Source of the DNA: Vulcanimicrobiota bacterium
GTDB taxonomy: Bacteria > Vulcanimicrobiota > Vulcanimicrobiia > Vulcanimicrobiales > Vulcanimicrobiaceae
NCBI GenBank assembly: GCA_027306785.1
Contig: DAHUZB010000008.1
Span: 124,001-188,000, forward strand
Direction: 5' to 3'
DNA: 64,000 nt
Made by a program: the position numbers and the translations under genes. Every line of letters starts with the position of its first letter. The first letter of the stretch is position 1. Below the pieces are notes generated by a model that was not told the DNA's origin, made no database searches, and saw nothing but the letters and a program-made list of their open reading frames with translations. This document shows, in pieces, positions 1 through 9,023 of this stretch.

Positions 1-613
1 CGCGCAGTACATGCGCGACGGTGTGACGATCGTCGATCCGGCGACCACCTACCTCGAGCCCGAACTCACGATCGGACGCGATACGGTGATCTACCCGAAT
101 ACGACGATCTCGCGCTTGACCGAGATCGGCGAGCGCTGCACGATCGGTCCGAACGCGCGCCTTTCGGCGGCGGTCATCGGGAACCGGGTGACGATTCGCG
201 AGAGCGTGATCACCGAGAGCGAGATCGGTGACGGAACGACGGTCGGGCCGTACGCGCACGTGCGCGGGCACGCGGTCTTGGAAGGCGAGAACCGCGTCGG
301 CAACTTCGTCGAGATCAAGAACAGTCGCTACGCGAAGGGCGCGAAATCCGCGCATCTTTCGTACTTGGGCGATGCGGAGATCGGCGAAGAATCCAACATC
401 GGCGCCGGAACGATCACGTGTAATTACGACGGAAAGAACAAACATCGCACGACGATCGGAAAGAACGTCGCGATCGGATCGAACACCTCGATCGTCGCGC
501 CGCGCACGATCGGCGACGGAGCCCTCACCGGCGCGGGCTCGGTGGTGACGAAGGACGTGGCTCCGGGCGAACGGGTTGCGGGCAACCCGGCAAAGCCGCT
601 GCCGAAGAAGTAG
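1..613 (+). CDS. glmU: Bifunctional UDP-GlcNAc pyrophosphorylase / GlcN-1-P acetyltransferase, C-terminal part (5' end outside window)
   Basis: This is the left-handed beta-helix acetyltransferase half of GlmU, which acetylates glucosamine-1-phosphate with acetyl-CoA on the way to UDP-GlcNAc for peptidoglycan and other envelope polymers. The hexapeptide repeats are plain (IGPNA, IGDGT, IGEES, IGKNV). The signature block [12 protein letters not shown], holding the catalytic-type His, is followed by [13 protein letters not shown]. The reading frame is open to base 1 without a stop, and the uridylyltransferase domain must lie to the left. The ATG at 11 is therefore almost certainly internal. The next gene starts 1 bp after the stop. 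Assignment is firm. Confidence 0.93.
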   Translation, partial: AQYMRDGVTIVDPATTYLEPELTIGRDTVIYPNTTISRLTEIGERCTIGPNARLSAAVIGNRVTIRESVITESEIGDGTTVGPYAHVRGHAVLEGENRVGNFVEIKNSRYAKGAKSAHLSYLGDAEIGEESNIGAGTITCNYDGKNKHRTTIGKNVAIGSNTSIVAPRTIGDGALTGAGSVVTKDVAPGERVAGNPAKPLPKK

Positions 614-614
614 C

Positions 615-1469
615 GTGCTCGCCTCGCTGCTGCTCGCCGCCGCCGTTGCAGCACCGGCTCGTGCGCCGCTCGCCGCGCCCGTTTTCACGACGAGCGCGAC
701 GACGCCGCAGCGCATTCCGGCGCGTTTTCCCGGACGCGTGCTCGTGCAGGTACTGGTCGACGGCCACCCGCTGTGGTTTCACCTCGACACCGGCACGAGC
801 GTGATCGCGATCGATGCGGGCGCCGCGACGCGCGCGGGAGTTGTCAGCGCACCCGGCGCGCGTTTCGCGACTGCGGATCTCGCGGTCGGCGCCTTCGACG
901 CAAGGCAGGCACGCGTCGTGCTCTTACCGCGGTATGGTTTCGAAGACGGGGGCGTGCACGTCTCCGGCCTGATCGGAACGCCGTTTCTCGCATCCCAAGT
1001 GGTGACGATCGACTATCCCGATCATCGGCTGGTCGCCTATCCGAAAGGCACGTTCGACGCGCGAGCGTTGCATGTGTCGGCGACGCCGATCGATTTCAAC
1101 GGCAGCATCGTGCGCGTGCATGCCTGGTTCGGTTCCAAAGAGGCGACGATGTTGATGGATACCGGAGCGCAACGCACCATGCTCTTCGAACCGTTCGCAA
1201 ACGGCGTGAGCGTCGGCGCTCCGCTCGGGCCCGCTCGTTCCATCACCGTCGGCATCGGCACGAAGCCCACCTGGGAACGTCGCGTACAGACGCGCTCGCT
1301 GATCTTCGGCAACGTTCGCTTTCGCAATCCGATCGTGCTGGTCGTCGATGACGCCCCGCCGTTTCTGCCGTCGTCGCGCTTCGACGGCATTCTCGGGCGG
1401 GACGTCTATCCCGAGTTTCGTATAACGCTCGACTACGCGGACGACGCGATCTACCTCGAGCCGAAGTAG
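615..1469 (+). CDS. Secreted retropepsin-like aspartyl protease with two DTG motifs
   Basis: The protein is about 284 aa with a hydrophobic N-terminal signal sequence (LASLLLAAAVAAPARA) and two copies of a retropepsin-type active-site motif: FHLDTG near residue 58 and LMDTG near residue 182. Two DTG half-sites in one chain suggest a pseudo-dimeric periplasmic or secreted aspartyl protease of the bacterial gag-polyprotein-protease-like class. The GTG at 615 is preferred because it lies 1 bp after the glmU stop and puts the signal peptide at the N-terminus. Longer in-frame starts run into glmU. The substrate is unknown. Confidence 0.75.
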   Translation: MLASLLLAAAVAAPARAPLAAPVFTTSATTPQRIPARFPGRVLVQVLVDGHPLWFHLDTGTSVIAIDAGAATRAGVVSAPGARFATADLAVGAFDARQARVVLLPRYGFEDGGVHVSGLIGTPFLASQVVTIDYPDHRLVAYPKGTFDARALHVSATPIDFNGSIVRVHAWFGSKEATMLMDTGAQRTMLFEPFANGVSVGAPLGPARSITVGIGTKPTWERRVQTRSLIFGNVRFRNPIVLVVDDAPPFLPSSRFDGILGRDVYPEFRITLDYADDAIYLEPK

Positions 1470-1480
1470 TCGAACCCGCC

Positions 1481-1924
1481 TCAGAGCGAGAATTTCACTC
1501 CGAGAAAGCCCGCCGTTCCGCCGCCCGCCGCGACGGTTTTATAGCCGCGCAGTTCGAGCGTGGTGAGCGGCGCGATGCGGTGATCGTAGAATGCGGTGAT
1601 CGTGCCGCCGGAGCGCGCTCCGGCGAATTGGCCCACGCCGTACCCCGCGCCGAAAGCGTCGTTTCCCGTGCTGAACGAGGCGTCGAGCGTGATCGCATAG
1701 CCGCCGCCGCGCGCAAGCGGCACGAAGCCTGTGAGGCCGACCGTTACGGGAACCGCGGGAATGCCCGCGCTCGTCCCGAGCTCGATGGCGGCGCCGCTTG
1801 CGCTTTGCCCGTCGCCGCTCGACGTGTAGACGCCGCCGCCGATCGATGGCGCCGCGAGCGCCGGAGCCGCGCTGAAGAGCACGGCCGCCGCCGCGGCCGC
1901 GCTGAAGATCGTCTTGAATGTCAT
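1481..1924 (-). CDS. Small secreted protein, possible outer-membrane beta-barrel
   Basis: The 147-aa product begins with a clear signal peptide (FKTIFSAAAAAAVLFSAAPALAA). It continues with glycine-rich alternating segments and ends in GVKFSL, whose aromatic-containing terminus resembles the C-terminal beta-signal of outer-membrane barrels. The ATG at 1924 is chosen because the longer form would overlap the upstream decarboxylase gene and place the signal internally. I recognise no named family. A structural or lipid-binding role is only a guess from composition. Confidence 0.5.
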   Translation of the reverse strand: MTFKTIFSAAAAAAVLFSAAPALAAPSIGGGVYTSSGDGQSASGAAIELGTSAGIPAVPVTVGLTGFVPLARGGGYAITLDASFSTGNDAFGAGYGVGQFAGARSGGTITAFYDHRIAPLTTLELRGYKTVAAGGGTAGFLGVKFSL

Positions 1925-1953
1925 AGGCGCGATATACCCGTCGAGCGGGCGCG

Positions 1954-3381
1954 TCACACCGCGTCGCCGATGCGCTCGATCGCCGCGAGCGTCCGGCGGA
2001 TATCGTCGTCGGTCGTGCGCTGATTGACGATGCAGGCACGAATCGCGCGGCGCCCGCCGATCGTCGTCGACGAGGTGACGGCCTCGCCGCTCTCTTGCAG
2101 GCGGATGACGATCTCGTCGTTGAGCGCATCGAGCGCCGCTTCATCCATGCCGTCGCGACGATAGCGGAAGCAGACGATGTTGAGCTGCACCGGGGCGAGT
2201 AGTTCGAAGGCCTCGTTGCCGTCGACCAAATCGCCGAGCAGGCGGGCCTGACGCACGTTGGCTTCGATGGCTTCGCCGAGGCGCTTCGCGCCGTGCTCTT
2301 TGACGGTGAACCAAACTTTCAGCGCGCGGAAGCTGCGCGAGAGATCGATGGTGAAATCGGTGAACCACGGCTGCGCGCTCGCGAGGCCCCGCGGCATCCG
2401 CGTGAGGTAGTTCGGCGTCGATGCGAAGGTGGCGTGATGCAGCGCGCCGTCGCGCACCAGCAGGCAGCCCGCGTCGTACGGCGCTTGCAGCCATTTGTGA
2501 AAATCGAACGCGATCGAATCGGCGCGCTCGATGCCGTGCAGCTTCGGCGCCAGGCTCGGGGCGAGAATGGCGGTCGCACCGAACGCACCGTCGACGTGGA
2601 ACCAAAGCCCTTCGCGCTCGCAGAGCTCGGCGAGTTCGTGCAGCGGATCGATCGCGCCGACATCCACGGTACCGGCGTTCGCGATCACCATGAACGGACG
2701 GTTCCCGAGCTCGCGATCTTCCTCCACCGCGCGCGCGACCGTCGCCGGATCGATGCGATGCAGCGAGTCGCCGGCGAGGACGCGCAGCGAGGCCGAGCCG
2801 AGCCCCGAGACCTCGAAGGCGCGGCGTACGCAACTGTGGGTGGCGCTCGAGGTGTACGCGATCAGACGACCGCCCTCGATGTTGACGCCGGTCTCGCGCA
2901 CGTTCGCGCCGAGCGTGCGCGTGCGCGCGACGAGCACCGCGATCAGATTCGCCGCCGACGTGCCGATCGTGAGAATGCCGCTCGCGTCCGTCGGAAAGCC
3001 GAAGAGCTCGCGAAACCAGCCGATCACCGCACGCTCCACGTAGATCGCGCCGTGATTGCGTCCGCCGACGTTCGAATTCATCGTGGCCGCGAGCAGTTCG
3101 GCGAGTGCGCCGGTCGGGGTGCCCGTGCCCTGCACCCAGCCGAAGAAGCGCGGGTGAATGTTGCCGCTGTTATAGGGCATGATCGAGCGCGCGAACTCGG
3201 CGTACACGGCATCGAGCGGCGTGGGTTCCTGCGGCAGCGGCTCGGCGAGCCGTTCCTGCACCTCGGCGGGAACCTCTTGCCACGCGGGGCGGTCGCGGAT
3301 CTCTTGCAGATAGTCGAGCGCGTCGTCGAGCGCGGCATGACTCAGCGCGCGGAATGCCTGCCAATCCTTCGGGTCGAGCAC
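1954..3381 (-). CDS. PLP-dependent group II amino-acid decarboxylase
   Basis: About 475 aa, matching the aromatic-L-amino-acid/glutamate decarboxylase fold. The PLP lysine lies in FDFHKWLQAPYD (K about 296). Upstream are the cofactor-binding segment TIGTSAANL and FHVDGAFG, whose Asp contacts the PLP ring nitrogen in this fold. The substrate cannot be read from sequence; Tyr/Phe/Trp or a related amino acid is possible. The GTG at 3381 is chosen because the frame further upstream is low-complexity Arg/Ala-rich and runs into the divergent GGDEF gene, and 475 aa is the usual family size. Confidence 0.82.
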   Translation of the reverse strand: MLDPKDWQAFRALSHAALDDALDYLQEIRDRPAWQEVPAEVQERLAEPLPQEPTPLDAVYAEFARSIMPYNSGNIHPRFFGWVQGTGTPTGALAELLAATMNSNVGGRNHGAIYVERAVIGWFRELFGFPTDASGILTIGTSAANLIAVLVARTRTLGANVRETGVNIEGGRLIAYTSSATHSCVRRAFEVSGLGSASLRVLAGDSLHRIDPATVARAVEEDRELGNRPFMVIANAGTVDVGAIDPLHELAELCEREGLWFHVDGAFGATAILAPSLAPKLHGIERADSIAFDFHKWLQAPYDAGCLLVRDGALHHATFASTPNYLTRMPRGLASAQPWFTDFTIDLSRSFRALKVWFTVKEHGAKRLGEAIEANVRQARLLGDLVDGNEAFELLAPVQLNIVCFRYRRDGMDEAALDALNDEIVIRLQESGEAVTSSTTIGGRRAIRACIVNQRTTDDDIRRTLAAIERIGDAV

Positions 3382-3445
3382 GAGGGCATTCTTTCGCGAT
3401 GGTGTCCGTTTGCCCCGCGACGCGGGCACCGACTCGGGCGATCGT

Positions 3446-4543
3446 ATGAACGCCCTCAGCGTACTCGCCGTCGTCCTCGTGCTGCTCTCCGGGAGCGCCG
3501 CGCTGCGTGCCGCGCGTCGGGCGGCGGTCGACGCGCGCGAGGCGGCGCGGGCGCGGGAGCGCGAACGCTTCGTCGTCGCGACCACCGGGTCGCTCGTGGA
3601 TGCATCGCGCGTCTCGAGCGCCGCGGTGATGCGCGAGCTTGCCGAAACGATTCATCGCTGCGACCCGAGCGTCGATGCCGTCCTCGCCTTCGCGCCGAAC
3701 GGCAACGATCTGGAGTGCGTCTACACAAGCGGCGCTCGCGTCGATCACTATGCTCGACTCCGCTTGGCGCGCGACGCCGAGGCGTATCTTCCGGCTCGTG
3801 CCGCGATCGCCGGGCATCGCGTGGCGGGCGCGGAGGGCACGGTCATCCCGACCGATCGGCGTGCGCTCGCGGTGCCGATGCTCGATCGCGGCGAGGTACG
3901 CGCGGTCGTCTACGCCTCGTCGGCGCTCGCCGATGCGATCGTCGGCGACGACGTGCTCGTCCGTGCCATCGAGTGCGCGGCGGCGCCCTATGCGATTGCG
4001 CTCGAACGCGAAGCGGATCGCTCGCATGCCACCTACGACGCGCTCACCGGCCTGCTCACGCCGCGTGCCTTTCGCGAACGTCTGCGCGAAGAAGTGGAAC
4101 GTGCCCGCGTTCGACGCAACGCGGTGATGACGCTCTGGTTCGTCGATACCGATCGCTTCAAGAGCGTGAACGACACCCACGGCCACGCCGTCGGCGACGC
4201 GGTGTTGCAGAAAATGGCCGCGCTACTGCGCGCGCAGGCGGTTCCCGATTTGGATGTGGTCGCGCGTAACGGCGGCGACGAATTCTGCGCGCTGATCTTC
4301 GACGCGCAGAAGACGGTCGCGATCGAGCGCGCGCACGCCTTCTGCGAGGCGGTGCGTCGTCACGATTTCGGAACCGAACCGACCATCACGGCGAGCGTGG
4401 GTGTCGCGAGCTTTCCCTACGATGCCGAAGACGCGAGCGGGCTTCTCGAGATTGCCGACGCCGCCATGTATCACAGCAAGCGCGGCGGTCGCGATCGCGT
4501 CTCCTTCGCGGTCGACGGCAACCGCTTCGCCGAGTTCCGCTAG
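3446..4543 (+). CDS. GGDEF diguanylate cyclase with N-terminal membrane anchor
   Basis: The 365-aa protein has one N-terminal hydrophobic segment (ALSVLAVVLVLLSG), a middle region of GAF-like size, and a C-terminal GGDEF domain with intact RNGGDEF near residue 276. An intact motif argues for active c-di-GMP synthesis. The four residues where the RxxD product-inhibition site normally lies read PDLD, so feedback inhibition is probably missing. The ATG at 3446 begins directly with the membrane segment. It is divergent from the decarboxylase, with about 64 bp between starts. Confidence 0.85.
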   Translation: MNALSVLAVVLVLLSGSAALRAARRAAVDAREAARARERERFVVATTGSLVDASRVSSAAVMRELAETIHRCDPSVDAVLAFAPNGNDLECVYTSGARVDHYARLRLARDAEAYLPARAAIAGHRVAGAEGTVIPTDRRALAVPMLDRGEVRAVVYASSALADAIVGDDVLVRAIECAAAPYAIALEREADRSHATYDALTGLLTPRAFRERLREEVERARVRRNAVMTLWFVDTDRFKSVNDTHGHAVGDAVLQKMAALLRAQAVPDLDVVARNGGDEFCALIFDAQKTVAIERAHAFCEAVRRHDFGTEPTITASVGVASFPYDAEDASGLLEIADAAMYHSKRGGRDRVSFAVDGNRFAEFR

Positions 4544-4602
4544 CCTCGCGCGGCGAGGCACCCGTGCAGCGTTCCGCCGGACCGAGGGCGAACGGAAGCG
4601 GC

Positions 4603-5868
4603 ATGCTCGTTCGCTCGCGCGTGCGTGCGGCGTTCTTCCCGGGTGCCGCCGCGCTCTGCATCCTTGCCTCGACGCTCGTCGCCGGGGCGGCATTGTTGCG
4701 CCCGAACGGCATCGACCACCGCGTCGACGCGCTCTCCGATGCGATGCTGCTCGCGCGACCCGCCGCGGCGCTCGTCGATGCGGCACGGCAAGCGGCGGCC
4801 GTGCGGCTCGAGCATTGGCTCCTGCCCGGTTTGCTCGTCTCGATCCTCGCGCAGGTGGCCGGGCTCGCCTACTTTTGGCGCTCCGGAGCGGCGGCGCGCG
4901 TGCGCGATCGTCTGCGCCGGATCGTGCGCGCCGAGTTCGCGGTGCGTTTGCTCTTCGGTGCCGCTCTCGGGCTCGTCGCACGCATCTCCGGGCTGATCCC
5001 GGAGTTCTACCTGTACCGTATCGAGCGGCTCTGGGGACTGAGCGATCAACTCGCGCACGCATGGGGCGCGCAATGGCTCCTCAACACCGTCGTCACGATG
5101 GCGGCGACCGGTATCGTCGTCGCGATCGTGCTCTGGCTCGTCGATCGGACGCATCAGTGGTACATCTACACGGCGTTCGCGATCGTGGCGGTGAGCGTCG
5201 GGCTCCTCTACGTCAATCCGCTCGTGATCGCGCCCCGGGCCGAGCGCTTCCAATCGCTGCCGGCCGCGACCGCTCGCATCGCCGCCGCGCTCGAAGCCCG
5301 CGCGCACGTGCACGCGCCGGTGGTGATGCAGGTTCGCGAGCATCCGCATCAGGACGCCGCCTACGTGCTCGGCTTCGGTCCGTCAACGCGCATCGCGGTC
5401 GGCGATGCGTTGATCGCGGTCTCCGGCGCGCGCGAGATCGGGTTCGATATCGCGAACGAACTGGGCTATGTCGCGATGCATTTGGCGTGGCGCGTGGCGC
5501 TCGCCGACGCGTTCTTTCTCATCATCGGTGCGGCCGTCGCGGTAACGATCGCCGATCGCATCGGCTTTCGCCGCGACGACGACGCGGTCTCGCGCCTCGC
5601 GCTGGTCGGCGCGCTGCTCGGCGCGGTCTATCTCGTGGTGCTGCCGATCGATAACGCGATGCTGCAGCGGATGTCGCTCTCGGCCGATCGCTACGCGGTC
5701 GCGCTGACCGGCGATCGCGCGGCGGCGGTGCGTTCGATCGTGCGCGATACCGATCAGCGCATGCGCGAAGTCTGTCCCGACGTGCTCGCGCGCCTGTTCA
5801 TGGAAGATACCGCGTCGCCCGCCGAACGGATCGCGGCGATCAACGGCGTGCCCTCGAGCTGTCCGTAG
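4603..5868 (+). CDS. M48/Ste24-like membrane protein with degenerate zinc site
   Basis: The 421-aa multi-pass protein has the layout of CAAX-prenyl/Ste24-type M48 peptidases: several membrane segments, the FYLYRIERLWGLSDQ block, a PLVIAPRAERF block and a GPSTRIAVGDALI strand. The place of HExxH reads NELGY (N285-Y289), and the downstream zinc-ligand Glu of the ExxxD-type motif is replaced (LSADRYA, S360). All three expected zinc ligands are therefore missing, so this is probably a pseudoprotease. The ATG at 4603 follows GGAAG; a GTG at 4564 is possible. It follows the GGDEF gene by about 60 bp. Confidence 0.65.
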   Translation: MLVRSRVRAAFFPGAAALCILASTLVAGAALLRPNGIDHRVDALSDAMLLARPAAALVDAARQAAAVRLEHWLLPGLLVSILAQVAGLAYFWRSGAAARVRDRLRRIVRAEFAVRLLFGAALGLVARISGLIPEFYLYRIERLWGLSDQLAHAWGAQWLLNTVVTMAATGIVVAIVLWLVDRTHQWYIYTAFAIVAVSVGLLYVNPLVIAPRAERFQSLPAATARIAAALEARAHVHAPVVMQVREHPHQDAAYVLGFGPSTRIAVGDALIAVSGAREIGFDIANELGYVAMHLAWRVALADAFFLIIGAAVAVTIADRIGFRRDDDAVSRLALVGALLGAVYLVVLPIDNAMLQRMSLSADRYAVALTGDRAAAVRSIVRDTDQRMREVCPDVLARLFMEDTASPAERIAAINGVPSSCP

Positions 5869-5871
5869 CGG

Positions 5872-6549
5872 TTAGGCGGCGAGGATGACGCCGCCGGTCA
5901 CCTGCGTGCCCGCGTGCTGCGCGGTGAGCACCTCGGCCACCGCCGCGTGCGCCACGCGCCCGTCGACGATCTGCGCCGCCGGAATGCCGCCGCGTACGCC
6001 GAGCGCGGCCGCGCGCATCGCGGCGCGCAGCGCTTCGTCGATGTCGGGGTCCTCGGCGAGCGCGAGGGCTTCGGCGGGCGTGAGTTCGTCGATGCGTGCC
6101 TGCGTGTGCGGGTCGATCACGCCGCCCGCACGATGGAAAAAGATCGCGCGCGCGGCGGCGCAGGCGGTACCGATCGCGCAGGCGACATCGTCGGCGACGA
6201 CCGCGGCATCGCGCTCGTCGAAGACCGCGAATGCGGTCGGCTCGACCACGGGAATGTAGCCCGCGCCGATCAAGGTTGCGAGCAGCGGCGTATGCACGCG
6301 GCCGATCCCGTTCGGCGTCTGCGGCAGCAGGGCCGCATCGGAGCCGCGCAGCGAGACGGCGACGTTTGCGCTGCGGTTGATCGTGCGTACCAGCGTACGC
6401 GCGGCGGCCGGATCGGGTGCGACGACGATCGGATGCACGTCGTACTGCGCGAGCAGCGTCAGGTCATCCACGAATCCCGTCACGCCGTCGCGAACGGTGG
6501 CCTCGTCGATTCGGACGACGAAGGCTTTGCCGGAGAACGCGTTGGTCAC
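5872..6549 (-). CDS. Amino-acid-kinase-fold protein, acetylglutamate-kinase-like, probably degenerate
   Basis: The 225-aa product resembles ArgB-type kinases from the middle onward (ANVAVSLRGSDA, GAGYIPVVEPTAF, AVVADDVACAIGTA) and ends with VTGGVILAA, like the glycine-rich ArgB terminus. The N-terminal VIKxGG phosphate-binding lysine is not visible; the first strand reads FVVRIDEATVRDG. The GTG at 6549 has a strong AAGGAGG six bases upstream, which decides the start. It may be a non-catalytic or altered-specificity relative. No arg genes lie nearby to support an arginine role. Confidence 0.55.
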   Translation of the reverse strand: MTNAFSGKAFVVRIDEATVRDGVTGFVDDLTLLAQYDVHPIVVAPDPAAARTLVRTINRSANVAVSLRGSDAALLPQTPNGIGRVHTPLLATLIGAGYIPVVEPTAFAVFDERDAAVVADDVACAIGTACAAARAIFFHRAGGVIDPHTQARIDELTPAEALALAEDPDIDEALRAAMRAAALGVRGGIPAAQIVDGRVAHAAVAEVLTAQHAGTQVTGGVILAA

Positions 6550-6625
6550 GATGCACCTCCTTGCGGGACGATCCCTCTTCTTCTGATATCGGCCGTCGGT
6601 TGTTTTGCGTTGAGGCGGTCGATCG

Positions 6626-7177
<552 letters not shown>

Positions 7178-7203
7178 GCGCGGCGGTGATTGCGATGCGA
7201 TCG

Positions 7204-7851
7204 TTATGCCTCCGGCTTCGCGCCGATCACTTCGGGCGTACTCTGCTCGATCGCGGCGCCGCTCGCGGCCTCTTCGAGGTGCTGCGCCGTCTTCGATGCT
7301 TCGACCGAGACGACGATCGTGTCGGCGGCCGTGAGCAGCTTGAAGCCCTTCGGAAGCGCGATGTTCGCCGCGGTGGCGTGCTGATGAATGCCGAGCACGG
7401 TCACGTCGATCTCGAGATGATCGGGCAACTGATCGACGGGGCCTTCGATTTCGACCTCGTGCACGAGCACATCCATCACGCCGCCGAAATCCTTGACGCC
7501 GCGCGCGACGCCGACCGTGGTAACCGGCAGCTTGGCGTGCACGGCTTCATGCGCGGAGACGCGCTGCAGATCCACATGCGCGACTTTGTGCGAGAGCGGA
7601 TCGCGGTCGAGCGCGCGTACGAGCGCGGTATCGGCCTTCTTGCCGTCGAGCGTGAGGGTGATCACGCCGGTACGGCCGCCGTGATGGAGCAGGTCGTCGA
7701 AGGCGCGCGCTTCGACGGCGAGATGCATCGGCGCCGCGCCGTGTCCGTACAGGACGCCGGGGATCTTCCCGTCGCGGCGCAGCGCGTGCGTCGCGCTCGT
7801 GCCGGTCGTTTCGCGTTTTTCGATGGGGAGCGTGAGTTCTTTCGTCGCCAT
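7204..7851 (-). CDS. rplY: 50S ribosomal protein L25/Ctc (long form)
   Basis: The 215-aa long-form L25/TL5/CTC protein binds 5S rRNA in the large subunit. It opens with LTLPIEKRETTGTSATHALRRDGKIPGVLYG, whose RR..G.iPgVlYG pattern is the family signature. The extra C-terminal domain (VHEVEIEGPVDQLPDHLEIDV and on) marks the CTC type. It lies between prs upstream and pth downstream, the classic prs-rplY-pth arrangement, and is probably cotranscribed with them. Confidence 0.93.
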   Translation of the reverse strand: MATKELTLPIEKRETTGTSATHALRRDGKIPGVLYGHGAAPMHLAVEARAFDDLLHHGGRTGVITLTLDGKKADTALVRALDRDPLSHKVAHVDLQRVSAHEAVHAKLPVTTVGVARGVKDFGGVMDVLVHEVEIEGPVDQLPDHLEIDVTVLGIHQHATAANIALPKGFKLLTAADTIVVSVEASKTAQHLEEAASGAAIEQSTPEVIGAKPEA

Positions 7852-7893
7852 GGGTGTGCTCTCTAAACCTCCGCTCGATAGCTGCTGTTGTGG

Positions 7894-8910
7894 TTAGACC
7901 GTCACCGTTTCGAGCGCCGGTGCCGGCTCCGTCGATGCCGCTTCGTCGCCGCCGTTGAAGAGTTCGGAGACGGAACGGTTGGTGGTGATACGGCTGATCG
8001 CGTCGGCGAACGTCTGCGCGATCGAAAGCTGCACGAATTTCGGGTGCGCTTTCAGATCGGCGAACGGAATCGTGTTCGTGATGATGATCTTCTCGATCGT
8101 CGAATTCTCGAGCACGTTGACCGCGTCGCCCGCGAAGATGCCGTGGGTGGCGACCGTGTAGACTTTGGTCGCACCGCGTGCTTTGATCGCTTCCGCCGCC
8201 TTGGCAAGCGTGCCGCCCGTGGAGATCATGTCGTCCACCACGACCGCAATCTTACCCGTAACATCGCCGACGATATCGGTCACTTCCGAAACGTCGGGTT
8301 CGGGGCGTCGCTTGAAGACGATCGCGAGCGAGCTCTCCAGGCGTTTGGCGAAGAGCTCGGCGCGATGCACGCCGCCCGCGTCGGGCGAGACCACGACGAT
8401 CTCGTTGCCTTTCAGGCCTTCGCGCTTGAGATAGTCGCAGAGCGTCGGAAGCGCGAGCAAATTGTCGACCGGGGTATCGAAGAAGCCTTGAATCTGCGCG
8501 GCGTGCAGGTCCATCGTGACCAGACGCTTCGCGCCCGTGACCTTCAGAAGGTTGGCCACGACCTTGGCCGAGATCGGCTCGCGGCCTTTCGTCTTCTTAT
8601 CCTGCTTGGCGTAACCGTAGTACGGAATCACCGCCGTGATGCGCGCGGCCGAGGCGCGGCGCAACGCGTCGATCATCAGCAACAGCTCCATCAGCGCGTC
8701 GTTGACGCCGTTGCCGTTGGGGGCTTTGCAGATCGACTGGACGACGAAGACTTCCGATCCGCGCACGTTCTCGCCGATCTCAATGCGCGTCTCTTCGTTT
8801 TTGAACTTGCTCACGAGGGACTTGCCGACGTGCAGCTTCAGACGCTTGGCGATCTCTTCGGCCAGTGCGGGATTCGAGCTTCCGCTGAAGATCAAGGGGT
8901 TGTGGCTCAA
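7894..8910 (-). CDS. prs: Ribose-phosphate pyrophosphokinase (PRPP synthase)
   Basis: Prs makes phosphoribosyl pyrophosphate from ribose-5-phosphate and ATP for nucleotide, His and Trp synthesis. Visible motifs are [22 protein letters not shown], the conserved histidine in [13 protein letters not shown], and the PRPP loop [13 protein letters not shown]. The TTG at 8910 is preferred: it follows a GGAG and gives about 338 aa starting near the conserved [12 protein letters not shown]. The ATG at 8988 would add an atypical Pro-rich leader. A C-terminal tail rich in Glu, Ala and Thr extends slightly past the family norm. Confidence 0.93.
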   Translation of the reverse strand: MSHNPLIFSGSSNPALAEEIAKRLKLHVGKSLVSKFKNEETRIEIGENVRGSEVFVVQSICKAPNGNGVNDALMELLLMIDALRRASAARITAVIPYYGYAKQDKKTKGREPISAKVVANLLKVTGAKRLVTMDLHAAQIQGFFDTPVDNLLALPTLCDYLKREGLKGNEIVVVSPDAGGVHRAELFAKRLESSLAIVFKRRPEPDVSEVTDIVGDVTGKIAVVVDDMISTGGTLAKAAEAIKARGATKVYTVATHGIFAGDAVNVLENSTIEKIIITNTIPFADLKAHPKFVQLSIAQTFADAISRITTNRSVSELFNGGDEAASTEPAPALETVTV

Positions 8911-9023
8911 CGGGGTGCTTCTCCGAGGGGCGACAGGGACGGGATTGGTTTGGTTCGCGGGCTCGGCAGTTAAGCCCCGCCCCGGCAACCCGGGGTGCCC
9001 ATCCCGGTGTCGAAGGAGACCTC

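Noticed and set aside
2293-4269. 658-codon plus-strand frame across the decarboxylase and GGDEF genes
   Set aside because: Arg/Ala-rich shadow frame; both overlapped genes have clear catalytic motifs.
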